From the NCBI GenBank assembly GCA_902776645.1, contig CACYQT010000034.1, positions 1 through 45,608 of the forward strand: a stretch of 45,608 nt of DNA, in the 5' to 3' direction. Shown here one piece after another: positions 18,361-25,981 of the stretch. Source of the stretch: an uncultured bacterium (GTDB lineage Bacteria; Verrucomicrobiota; Lentisphaeria; Oligosphaerales; Oligosphaeraceae). The position numbers and the translations under genes were made by a program. The notes beneath the pieces are model-generated. The model was given only the letters and a program-made list of their open reading frames with translations, was not told where the DNA came from and made no database searches. The first letter of the stretch is position 1; each line of letters begins with the position of its first letter.

Positions 18361-18533
18361 TGCTTTGTCCTTTGGTTTATGAATCTTTCCACATTTTGTG
18401 GAACTGCTTTCTAGGGATTCCTGCCCAATCGACTCTTCTTTATTATATAAACTAATTTAAATCACTTTTATTGTTTTTTCAACGTATTTTTATGAAAATC
18501 TAATGTTTCTCCACTTTTCAGGCGTGTTTTTTC
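18361..18533 (-). promoter_or_regulatory. AT-rich leader/promoter region of the FHA gene with hairpin
   Basis: On the minus strand a TATAAT box occurs at 18447-18442, but a good -35 at 17 bp is not seen. A perfect 7-bp hairpin TTCCACA/TGTGGAA with a 3-nt loop (18387-18403) lies between that box and the start codon. It would therefore be in the 5' leader of the FHA mRNA, where it could act as an attenuator or a binding site, or it could end read-through from the TPR gene. Confidence 0.35.
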
Positions 18534-21050
18534 CTATTTCTTCTCCTCGAACAACGGCTTCAACGCCGCATCGCCGCGGTATTCCTCCGCCTTCAGCGGA
18601 TACCGCCGCCGCAGTTCCTCCCATGCCTCGCGCGCGGATTCCGTCTTCCCCAACGCCAGATGGGCCCGTATCGCCAGCAGCATCGCCGTCGGATTGTACA
18701 TCGGATGGTTGCCGACGATGTAGCACATCGTCGCGTAGGTTAAGGCGTCGCTCGGATTCTTGTCCACGTCCAGCAGGATGCGCGCCTTCACAAGCCACGC
18801 CAACGCCGTGCTTTCCTCCTTGGAACGGCCGCCGGACAAGACCAGGACCTTCTCCGCCAGATCCAACGCCTGCGTGTATTGCTTCTGGTAGAAGAGGTTC
18901 TCCGCCAGCAGCGCGAGCACGTCGCAACGGAACGGAAGCCGTTCGTCCGGATTCAGCGTCTTTTCCACTTCCGGAATCTTGACCTGCAGTTCCGCCAGCA
19001 GCTTGCCGGCCTCCGTGCGACTCGCCTCGCCGGCGACGACCAGCCGTTTCGCCAGCTCCAACCCGCCGCGGCACGACCAGAGCGGATCGTCCTTCCGACG
19101 CCACAGCGTCCGCCAGATCCGCTCTTCGCATGCGCGTGAATCAAATCCGGCCAGATCCACGCCGGAGTCGCGCAAATCGCCGCAGACCATGCCGGCCTGG
19201 TACAGGAACGGCCCTTCCAGATTGGCGCCGTCGTATTTGACCAGCAAGTCGTTGACAAGCTTGACGCCGTCGAACATGTTCTTCAAGTCATTGGGCGTCT
19301 TCTTGTCCTGCTTTTCACCGACAAACGACGTCAGAAGAATCTGGCTGGCCAGCTTCTTCAAGCTCTGCTCGATATCCGCGCCGCCGACCAGCGGCTTTCC
19401 CAAGGCCGCCATCAGCACGTCCAAAGCCGCCTTGCGCTCCTTCTTGTTGTAGAGGATCGTGGCCAGCCCGAGCGTGAAGCGCTCGGCGCGTGCACCAGTC
19501 GCATCCTTCAGCAATTCACGAGCTTGCGCCTCCGCCAGATCCAATTGGTCCGCCTCGCTGTAGATGTACATCAGACGTTCGCGGCTGACATCGACCTCTT
19601 CCTTCGACTGCGGATACAACTCGATCAGTTTCAAATAGTCCCGCGTCGCCAGATCCAGATTCTTCGCCTCCCGTTCGCATTCCGCCGCCTGCAGCAGGAA
19701 GGACGCGGGCTTCGCGACGCCTGGAAGACGGCTCAGGCCGATCAGTTCGTCCGCCGCCTTCTGCCATTCCTTCGCCTTCATGAACAGGGAAATCAGCAGT
19801 TCATGGCTGCGCACTTGCTCCGTCAGATTGCCTTTATAAAGCGCAAGAGCCTGCCGATACGAATTTTCCGCATCCTGCAACTTTCCTTCGAGCTCGAAGA
19901 TGCGTCCACGGTGCTGCAGCATGCCGGCCTTCTCCGCGCTCTGCGGATACTCCTTCACGAACGCGTCGATCAGCAGTCCCGCCTGCTCGAAAGACTTCTC
20001 CTCCATCAGGCAGTAGATCACATATGTCTTGACCGCACGGCGAATATCGGGCGGGACATCCGCCATCGTCTCGATCCGCATGAAAAACGGACGCGCCTCC
20101 GGATACCGCCGAACATTGAAAAGGCAAAGCCCGTGCACATAGTCCATCTCATAGTCGTTCACTTCCGCATAGCGGCGATGCCAGTCCTCCGCCTTCTCCA
20201 AGGCGTCCGCCACCTTTCCCTGGTCGAACAGCAGCATCACGCGGCGTTTGCGCACTTCGCGGCTGCTCGCGCCGTCCGGATACAGCCCTATGCAAAGCTC
20301 GTAAGCGGCCAACGCATCCGCGAAATGGCCTCTGGCGTTGCAGACTTCGCCCAGACGGTACATGGACGCCTCGCGGATTTCCGGCGACACGCTTTCATTG
20401 CCTGAAAGCCTCTTGAAGCCGACTTCCGCCTCCTCCAACTCCCGCGCCGTCAAGGCACGCCAGCTCAACTGGTAGAGGGCATATGCGCGCCACGGACGGT
20501 CGCCGCGTAGTTCGCCCTTCGCCAGCGTTCGGAACAAATCAAGCACTTCCTCCGTATCCTTCCCGTTCTGGTAGCGGATGCACATCGCCAGAAGATACGT
20601 TGAATATTCGGCCAGCGATTCATCTTTCGAATTGCGAAGACGACGGAAGCTCTCCGCCGCCCGCGCATAGTCTTTCTTCTGGTAGTAGGCATCCGCCTCC
20701 CAGCTCGTCAACGCCTCCAATTTGGCGTTTGTCGGAAAATTCTTCCGGAATTCCGCGATGCAGGCCAGCATGTCGTCCGTCTTCATCTGTTCGTGAAGGC
20801 AGAGAATCAGATTCACATGGGCTTCGGCGGCAAGGCGATGGCCGCCGTTGGCCGCCAGAAAATCGCGGTACAGCTTCTCCGCGCGATCATAGAGCTTGCG
20901 GTCCTGCAGGCCATGCGCGTACATATACTGATCCTGCGGATCGTGCAGTTCCTCCACCGTCCCCTGCCCGAACACGGGCGAAACGGCCAAAAGAAGGACG
21001 GACAAGCACATGAAAACACTGAGCTTGCGGAATTTAGGCACGCGGATCAT
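18534..21050 (-). CDS. Exported tetratricopeptide-repeat protein linked to ExbB/ExbD
   Basis: 838 residues from the ATG at 21050, preferred over an upstream in-frame ATG because GGAGG precedes it and a signal sequence follows directly (KLSVFMCLSVLLLAVSPVFGQG). The rest is an almost continuous run of helix-turn-helix repeats of TPR/Sel1-like spacing (YDRAEKLYRDFLA, YARAAESFRRL, FADALAAYELCIGLYPDG, LQDAENSYRQALALY, LDLATRDYLKLIELYPQS, YTQALDLAEKVLVL). TPR arrays scaffold protein complexes; in the periplasm, CpoB/YbgF-like TPR proteins work with the Tol-Pal system. It begins 17 nt after the exbD stop, so exbB, exbD and this gene form one operon. It probably is a periplasmic partner of the ExbBD-type motor. 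The exact partner is unknown. Confidence 0.85.
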   Translation of the reverse strand: MIRVPKFRKLSVFMCLSVLLLAVSPVFGQGTVEELHDPQDQYMYAHGLQDRKLYDRAEKLYRDFLAANGGHRLAAEAHVNLILCLHEQMKTDDMLACIAEFRKNFPTNAKLEALTSWEADAYYQKKDYARAAESFRRLRNSKDESLAEYSTYLLAMCIRYQNGKDTEEVLDLFRTLAKGELRGDRPWRAYALYQLSWRALTARELEEAEVGFKRLSGNESVSPEIREASMYRLGEVCNARGHFADALAAYELCIGLYPDGASSREVRKRRVMLLFDQGKVADALEKAEDWHRRYAEVNDYEMDYVHGLCLFNVRRYPEARPFFMRIETMADVPPDIRRAVKTYVIYCLMEEKSFEQAGLLIDAFVKEYPQSAEKAGMLQHRGRIFELEGKLQDAENSYRQALALYKGNLTEQVRSHELLISLFMKAKEWQKAADELIGLSRLPGVAKPASFLLQAAECEREAKNLDLATRDYLKLIELYPQSKEEVDVSRERLMYIYSEADQLDLAEAQARELLKDATGARAERFTLGLATILYNKKERKAALDVLMAALGKPLVGGADIEQSLKKLASQILLTSFVGEKQDKKTPNDLKNMFDGVKLVNDLLVKYDGANLEGPFLYQAGMVCGDLRDSGVDLAGFDSRACEERIWRTLWRRKDDPLWSCRGGLELAKRLVVAGEASRTEAGKLLAELQVKIPEVEKTLNPDERLPFRCDVLALLAENLFYQKQYTQALDLAEKVLVLSGGRSKEESTALAWLVKARILLDVDKNPSDALTYATMCYIVGNHPMYNPTAMLLAIRAHLALGKTESAREAWEELRRRYPLKAEEYRGDAALKPLFEEKK

Positions 21051-21067
21051 CTTCGCCTCCTGATATG

Positions 21068-21487
21068 TCACTTGCCCTCCGGACGGATGGTCGCGAACGA
21101 CACGTTGCGGATATCGACTTTGGCGCACAAGTCCAGAACCTTGATGACATCCTTGTGCTGCGTCTTCTCGTCCGCACGGATGATGACAGGCTGCTCCTGG
21201 AAGGCCGCCTGGACTTCATACAGGATCCGTTCGAGACGCTCCATGGTCAGCTCCTGGCTGTTGATGGACACCACGCCCTTTTCATCCACGTTGATGATGA
21301 CTTCGCCGCGCTGGCGGTAGCTGTGATTCTCCGAACTCGCCGTGGGCACCTTGATTTCAAGTTTATTCTCCCATTGCGCGAAAATCGTCGCCGCCATGAA
21401 GTGAATCAAAAGAATGAAGATGATGTCCAGCATCGGCCCCATCTGGAAGCCGGCGTTCGATTCTGTTATTTTTCTTTTGAAATTCAT
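21068..21487 (-). CDS. exbD: ExbD/TolR-family biopolymer transport protein
   Basis: 139 residues, the family's normal size. A short cytoplasmic N-terminus leads into one membrane helix (~16-37) that carries the conserved aspartate D21 in MGPMLDIIFILLIHF, the residue known in ExbD (D25) and TolR as essential for proton-driven work. The periplasmic remainder has the typical fold, including VIIRADEKTQHKDVIKVLDLCAKVDIRNVSFAT, the ExbD/TolR 'IxxDxxxxxxxVxxVxDxxxxAGVxxVxxAT' pattern. Together with ExbB it converts proton motive force into movement of an outer-membrane partner (TonB- or Tol-type). AAGGG precedes the start. It lies 24 nt after exbB and 17 nt before the TPR gene. No TonB or TolA gene is adjacent. 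Confidence 0.92.
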   Translation of the reverse strand: MNFKRKITESNAGFQMGPMLDIIFILLIHFMAATIFAQWENKLEIKVPTASSENHSYRQRGEVIINVDEKGVVSINSQELTMERLERILYEVQAAFQEQPVIIRADEKTQHKDVIKVLDLCAKVDIRNVSFATIRPEGK

Positions 21488-21511
21488 GCTAAGCCCTTGC
21501 AGAAGCGAAAA

Positions 21512-22363
21512 TTAAAGCCTGTTGCTGGCGGACAGACGGCGGAGGACGGAATTGCATGCGCTCTCCATGCCGCCGATCAGCTTGTTCAGACGGCCGCGCA
21601 TCAGATCGTACATCGCCATCGCGAAGATACCGACAATCAGGCCGCCGAAGGTCGTGTACATGGCCTGCGAAACACCATTCGCCAGCGTGTCCGCCTTGTT
21701 GATCATGCTGACGCCGCTTTCCAAACCGCTGAACGACACCATCATGCCCCAGACCGTACCGAGCAGTCCGACCATCGGCGCGATGACCGCGATATCCATC
21801 AGATACTGCAACCGCTGCCACAGCATGCCCGCCTGGCGGCCGCCTTCATCCTCCATCGCGTCCCGCAGGACGACATGCTCCGCGACATGGCCGTCTTCGC
21901 ACTGCTCCAACGCCGCGCCGATGATCTTCGCGGCGCATGAGCCGTTGTTCAAACAGAGATCGCGCAACCCTTCCAGATCGCCGTCCTCCGCCGCGTCCTG
22001 CGCCTCCATGATGAACGAACGCGGATACAGCGTCCCCTGCCGCATGGACAGCAGATAGAAGAACAGGAGGGCGATCGCAAGAAGCGAAAGACCCGCGATG
22101 ACGTTCATCAGCCAGCCGCCGCGCACCATGATGTCCTCAATGGTGATGACGCCCGTCTTCTCCTCTTCGCCGCTCTCGGACTCGGCGTCAGCCGCTTCCG
22201 CATCTTCCGTTGTTTCAGCGGCTTCCACTGCAGGTTCATCCTGCTTCGGCTGCGTTTGAACGACGCTTTCCGGCGCTCCGCCGACAGGCGCCGCCTGCTG
22301 GCCCATTATGCTCGCGCCGCTGAAAAGCAGCATCAGGACAAGTACGATACTCGTTGCTTTCAT
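21512..22363 (-). CDS. exbB: MotA/TolQ/ExbB-family proton channel with signal peptide
   Basis: 283 residues. An N-terminal signal sequence (MKATSIVLVLMLLFSGASIMG) and an acidic, Glu/Ala-rich periplasmic segment (~30-70) precede the standard core: a first helix at ~87-106, a cytoplasmic domain (~110-185), and the helix pair ~187-210 and ~234-254 with the hallmark APMVGLLGTVWGMMVSF and the Thr-rich TLANGVSQAMYTTFGGLIVGI. It forms the pentameric proton channel around ExbD. The cleavable-looking N-terminal extension is absent from E. coli ExbB/TolQ but occurs in ExbB forms of some other phyla. It is the first gene of the exbB-exbD-TPR operon; AGGA stands before the ATG. The AT-rich 110-nt region upstream (22364-22480) should hold the promoter. 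Confidence 0.92.
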   Translation of the reverse strand: MKATSIVLVLMLLFSGASIMGQQAAPVGGAPESVVQTQPKQDEPAVEAAETTEDAEAADAESESGEEEKTGVITIEDIMVRGGWLMNVIAGLSLLAIALLFFYLLSMRQGTLYPRSFIMEAQDAAEDGDLEGLRDLCLNNGSCAAKIIGAALEQCEDGHVAEHVVLRDAMEDEGGRQAGMLWQRLQYLMDIAVIAPMVGLLGTVWGMMVSFSGLESGVSMINKADTLANGVSQAMYTTFGGLIVGIFAMAMYDLMRGRLNKLIGGMESACNSVLRRLSASNRL

Positions 22364-22513
22364 TGTGTTTCCTATGTTCCTATTTGATTTTTATTACTGA
22401 CGAACGTCCCATTAATAATAATGGAAAGGGTTAAAAAGATAAATATACAACTTCATATGCCTTCACGCAATTTACAATAGGAAAAATTAACTTTATGACC
22501 GACGGCGGAACGG

Positions 22514-22529
22514 ATGTCTTCAGTAGAAG
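22514..22529. terminator. Small hairpin across the esterase stop codon
   Basis: Perfect 6-bp stem GTCTTC-AGTA-GAAGAC covering the stop codon (22520-22522) of the minus-strand LamG-esterase gene. No U-run follows on the minus strand in the first 20 nt, so its role as a terminator is uncertain. Confidence 0.3.
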
Positions 22530-24436
22530 ACGACTTCAGACGTGCATGTCATCCCGCGCTTGTCCGTCACGAACAAATACGCGGCGGTTGCATTAGACGG
22601 CACGACGGACGTCAAAGTTCCCGTCGTCTCGTCATAAACGGCGTCGGCGACCTCCCAGTTCCGGTCGGGCCATTCGCCGCCGTCCTTTGTGAACGCCAGC
22701 CGCCCATCCATCAACGGCCCGCCGCCGGCGATTTTAGCCGTGACCTTCCGTCCAGTCGCCATGAAGCCCATGATCCGCGGCAACGGCTCGCCGCCTTTCA
22801 GAATCCAATCGGCAAAGCCTTTGATTTCAGGCGGATCGCCAGACGGCGCATGGCCATGCGGCATGCGGATCTTGTAGCTGCGGAAGACTTCGCCCTTCGG
22901 CAGCAACGTCGTCCTATGCCAGATTGGCGTGCGATAGAAAATGTCGTTCGTCCCGTTGCAGAAAAGCATCGGCATCTTCGCAAAGCAAACGTATTCAGCA
23001 GGATCCCAAAATTTCAACCACTTCATGCCGTTTTCATCCCCCATGCCGCGGAACGTCCCCATCCATCCGCTGCCTTCGCCCAGCAGGCCGCAGCCATAAA
23101 CGGGAGCCGCGAATTTGAAACGGCTATCGACGCCCGCCACGATATTCGTCAGATAACCGCCCCAAGAAATACCCGTGACGCCAGTTTTCTCCGGTTCGAC
23201 CTGTGGGAAGGAGCGCAACAGCGTATGGCCGAGCACGACCGCCGCGATCGCATGATATGTCCATTGATCCGTCAACGGCTCGTTCACACTGCCGAAATCG
23301 CCCCATCCCGCCGGGCCGGACCAGTCATGCTTCGGCCACGGCTTGCCGTCCGTGTCCAACGGCAGCGGCAGATGTCCGCACGTGTCCATCGCGATGGCCG
23401 CATAGCCGCGGTCGTTCCACAGTTTCACCCACGTGCGGAACGCCGTCCCGCCGCCGCCATGGACCAAAACCATGCCCGGCACAGGATGCTCTGCGGACGC
23501 GTCTTTCGGGAAGCCGATCCACGCGAACACGCGCGTCGCCTTCCCCTTGTACGGTACGCCATCGTAGAAAATCGGCTTCACATCGTCGTTTGACATACCG
23601 TCAAACGGCTCCGTCTGAACAGGATAGGTTTTCGGAACCTTTTCCAGTTCCGCCATGTTCCACATCGTCTGAACCATCGTATTCGGCAGCACGGGACTGT
23701 ACTGCTTCGTCTCCCGTGCGGCCAGCTCCCGCTCCGTCGATTCATAATTGCTTTCACTCATCTCATGCTCCTGTTTGATTTCCTCCGCTTCCATTTTACG
23801 CGTCACCAGTTTGAAACTTCCGAAAAGCCCTTCGAATTTCCGCCCCGTCCATGTCGAGACAAGCAACGGGGCGTCCGGAACATCCAGATTGCCAGTCAGT
23901 TCCGGATTGTGAGGGCGTACGCCAGCCGATTGTCCATCGACGTAGTATGACGTCGTATTCTTTTCACGATCCACGACGACCGCCACATGCTGCCATTTTC
24001 CCGTCTTCAAGACTGGTTCCGATTTCGTCGAGGCGTAATGTCCTGCGATGTCCCGCATGGAGAACATCAGCCGCCCGTCTTCGAACACATCCAGCACCCA
24101 GAATTCATTCTTCTTGTTGATTTTCAGGAGGATGCGGCGATAAATCGTCGCATCCTTCGTCTTCAGCGTGTCCGGACACAGCCACATCAGCAGGCTGAAG
24201 CTGCCGTTGCCGACACGAACCGCCGGCTGGTCTTTGAAAAGGATGGACGAATCGCCTTCCTTGCCGAGATAGGCGGCTTTCCCAAACCGCCCCGTCGCCC
24301 ATTGGCCGCCCATGTCCACAGCCAGACCGGACGGTCTATCCTCCTGTTTGGGAATCAAATAGGCCACATCGCCCCATGAAACCGCCGTCAAGCCCAGCCA
24401 GACCGCCATCAGCCAAACCACTGTCTTTGTTTTCAT
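22520..24436 (-). CDS. Secreted esterase: LamG-like lectin domain + acetyl-xylan-esterase-type alpha/beta hydrolase
   Basis: 638 residues with a signal peptide (MKTKTVVWLMAVWLGLTAVSWG). Residues ~35-215 resemble a LamG/concanavalin-like domain (FSLLMWLCPDTLKT, GKWQHVAVVVDREKNTTSYYVDGQ, GLFGSFKLVTRKMEAEEI). Residues ~250-560 are an alpha/beta hydrolase of the acetyl xylan esterase (AXE1)-like type: oxyanion region VLVHGGGGTAFRTWVKLW, nucleophile S424 in GISWGG, acid D498 in CNGTNDIFY, and catalytic His in MPHGHAP (H527 or H529). The end is a small beta region. It would remove acetyl or other acyl groups from plant or host polysaccharides outside the cytoplasm, with the LamG part as glycan binder. 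It is transcribed divergently from the BaiN-type gene. The substrate is inferred only from family. Confidence 0.85.
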   Translation of the reverse strand: MKTKTVVWLMAVWLGLTAVSWGDVAYLIPKQEDRPSGLAVDMGGQWATGRFGKAAYLGKEGDSSILFKDQPAVRVGNGSFSLLMWLCPDTLKTKDATIYRRILLKINKKNEFWVLDVFEDGRLMFSMRDIAGHYASTKSEPVLKTGKWQHVAVVVDREKNTTSYYVDGQSAGVRPHNPELTGNLDVPDAPLLVSTWTGRKFEGLFGSFKLVTRKMEAEEIKQEHEMSESNYESTERELAARETKQYSPVLPNTMVQTMWNMAELEKVPKTYPVQTEPFDGMSNDDVKPIFYDGVPYKGKATRVFAWIGFPKDASAEHPVPGMVLVHGGGGTAFRTWVKLWNDRGYAAIAMDTCGHLPLPLDTDGKPWPKHDWSGPAGWGDFGSVNEPLTDQWTYHAIAAVVLGHTLLRSFPQVEPEKTGVTGISWGGYLTNIVAGVDSRFKFAAPVYGCGLLGEGSGWMGTFRGMGDENGMKWLKFWDPAEYVCFAKMPMLFCNGTNDIFYRTPIWHRTTLLPKGEVFRSYKIRMPHGHAPSGDPPEIKGFADWILKGGEPLPRIMGFMATGRKVTAKIAGGGPLMDGRLAFTKDGGEWPDRNWEVADAVYDETTGTLTSVVPSNATAAYLFVTDKRGMTCTSEVVFY

Positions 24437-24545
24437 GACTTTTTCAATTTCCTTTTATTTTATATTCCATATATAAATTGCTTTTACACATTGGCAGGTT
24501 ATTCTAAATAAACAACGTCTTTTCAACTTTTCCACTATTTCCGAC

Positions 24546-25925
24546 ATGAATATGGATTTCAACACTGATCTTATCATCGTCGGCGCGGGTGCGGCCGGGC
24601 TCATGGCCGCCGTCACCGCCGGCGAATCAGCCCTGCGATGCATTGTCGTCGAACGCAGGCATCGCCCTGGTCTCAAATTACTTATGTGCGGCAACAACCG
24701 TTGCAACATCAGCCATGCGGGAACGCCGGAGGAATTGAAGGAAGCCTATGGCGAACCGACAACCTCCTTCCTCTCCACCGCCCTCCAGCGGCTCTCTCCG
24801 GGCGCCCTCCGCACGCTTTTCGCACGATGGGAGCTGCCGACCATCGTCAATCGCGACCGCATCTACCCCGCCACCGAAAAGGCGGACGACGTCCTCCACT
24901 GCTTCACGGACAAAATCCGCGACTATGAAATCCCCTTCATGACCAATTGCCCCGTCGATTCCATCGAAGCCCTCCCGGAAGGCGGTTTTCTTCTGAAATC
25001 ACACAAAATCACCATGACCGCCAAATACGTCCTGTTATGCACAGGTGGTTTCTCCTATCCGAAGACAGGCTCCGTCGGCGACGGGCAGCGCTTCGCGAAG
25101 GAACTCGGGCTGGACGTGACCGATCCACGGCCCGGTTTAGCAGGCATAACCATTTCCAATCCATGGCTTAGGGCTGGCGACAAGGCGGACATCCAGCAGG
25201 CGGAGGTCACCATCTTCGACGGCGAACGCCGCCGCGTCGCCGTCACACGCGGCAACCTGCTTGTCGAAGGCGACTGCCTGCGCGGCACCGCCATTTTCGA
25301 CGCCGTCCGCCAGATTTCCCGCAACAACCTGCAGGACTTCTCGCTCGTGCTCGACCTCTTCCCCGGCATGTCCGTGCAGAATCTCCAGACGAAGCTTGGC
25401 CGCGGCTCGCTCGCCAACGCATTGGACAAGCTGGACATCCCGCCGGCCCTCAGCGACGTGTTCGCACAGGCCGCCCCACACGACGATCCCGCGCAATTTC
25501 TGAAGCGGATGCCGTTGGACGTCACGGAAATCCGTCCGCTGAAGGAGGCCATCGTCACCGTCGGCGGCGTCGCCCTCCACGAAATCGATCCGCAGACGAT
25601 GGAATGCAAACGCATTCCGGGCCTCTTCTTCGCGGGCGAACTGATGGACGTCGACGGGCCGACCGGCGGCTTCAACCTCCATGCCGCCTTCGCCACCGCA
25701 CGGCTCGCCGTCACGTCCATCGCCGCCAAATGCGGCAAAGGCCCCAGGCAACCGTCCGCGCCATATGACCGCCAGCCGCCCTATCCGAAAAAAGACGCTC
25801 CGCGGCGCTATGATGACGTGCGTCCTTCCAGACAACAAAATTATACGCCACGCAAACGCTCCGACCGCGGTGACCGATGGGACAAGCCCGAACCGTCGTC
25901 GTGGAACCGCCGCCCCAACCGCTAA
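24546..25925 (+). CDS. HI0933/BaiN-family flavoprotein
   Basis: 459 residues. The FAD-binding start (DLIIVGAGAAGLMAAVTAGE) and the family signatures KLLMCGNNRCNISHAG, VLLCTGGFSYPKTGSVGDGQRFAKELG, ITVGGVALHEIDPQTMECKRIPGLFFAGELMDVDGPTGGFNLHAAFATA identify the HI0933/YhiN/BaiN family. Known members include the bile-acid flavin reductase BaiN; most have unproven substrates. After residue ~400 comes a basic, Pro/Arg-rich, probably disordered tail of about 60 residues that normal members lack and that could bind nucleic acid or protein. ATG codons exist at 24546 and 24552. No Shine-Dalgarno is seen before either (upstream is CCACTATTTCCGAC), so the start may be leaderless. It runs into the GH127-like gene with a 56-nt gap that contains a 9-mer array. 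Confidence 0.88.
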   Translation: MNMDFNTDLIIVGAGAAGLMAAVTAGESALRCIVVERRHRPGLKLLMCGNNRCNISHAGTPEELKEAYGEPTTSFLSTALQRLSPGALRTLFARWELPTIVNRDRIYPATEKADDVLHCFTDKIRDYEIPFMTNCPVDSIEALPEGGFLLKSHKITMTAKYVLLCTGGFSYPKTGSVGDGQRFAKELGLDVTDPRPGLAGITISNPWLRAGDKADIQQAEVTIFDGERRRVAVTRGNLLVEGDCLRGTAIFDAVRQISRNNLQDFSLVLDLFPGMSVQNLQTKLGRGSLANALDKLDIPPALSDVFAQAAPHDDPAQFLKRMPLDVTEIRPLKEAIVTVGGVALHEIDPQTMECKRIPGLFFAGELMDVDGPTGGFNLHAAFATARLAVTSIAAKCGKGPRQPSAPYDRQPPYPKKDAPRRYDDVRPSRQQNYTPRKRSDRGDRWDKPEPSSWNRRPNR

Positions 25926-25928
25926 CCA

Positions 25929-25963
25929 ATCCCTTTGTCGCTTATGTCCCTTTAGTCCCTCAA
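25929..25963 (+). repeat. 9-nt tandem array (GTCCCTTTA family), copy 1
   Basis: Units ATCCCTTT, GTCGCTTAT, GTCCCTTTA, GTCCCTCAA follow each other with period 9, ending 18 nt before the ATG of the GH127-like gene and in the same orientation. The same family lies before uxaC (32386) and ntpK (44133). Confidence 0.8.
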
Positions 25964-25981
25964 TTAATAAAGGTATGCACC

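Noticed and set aside
21050..21128. Longer N-terminus for the TPR protein and similar upstream starts at 4378, 25877, 31080 and 32329
   Set aside because: In each case the downstream ATG has the better ribosome-binding site and begins a signal peptide or the family's normal N-terminus.
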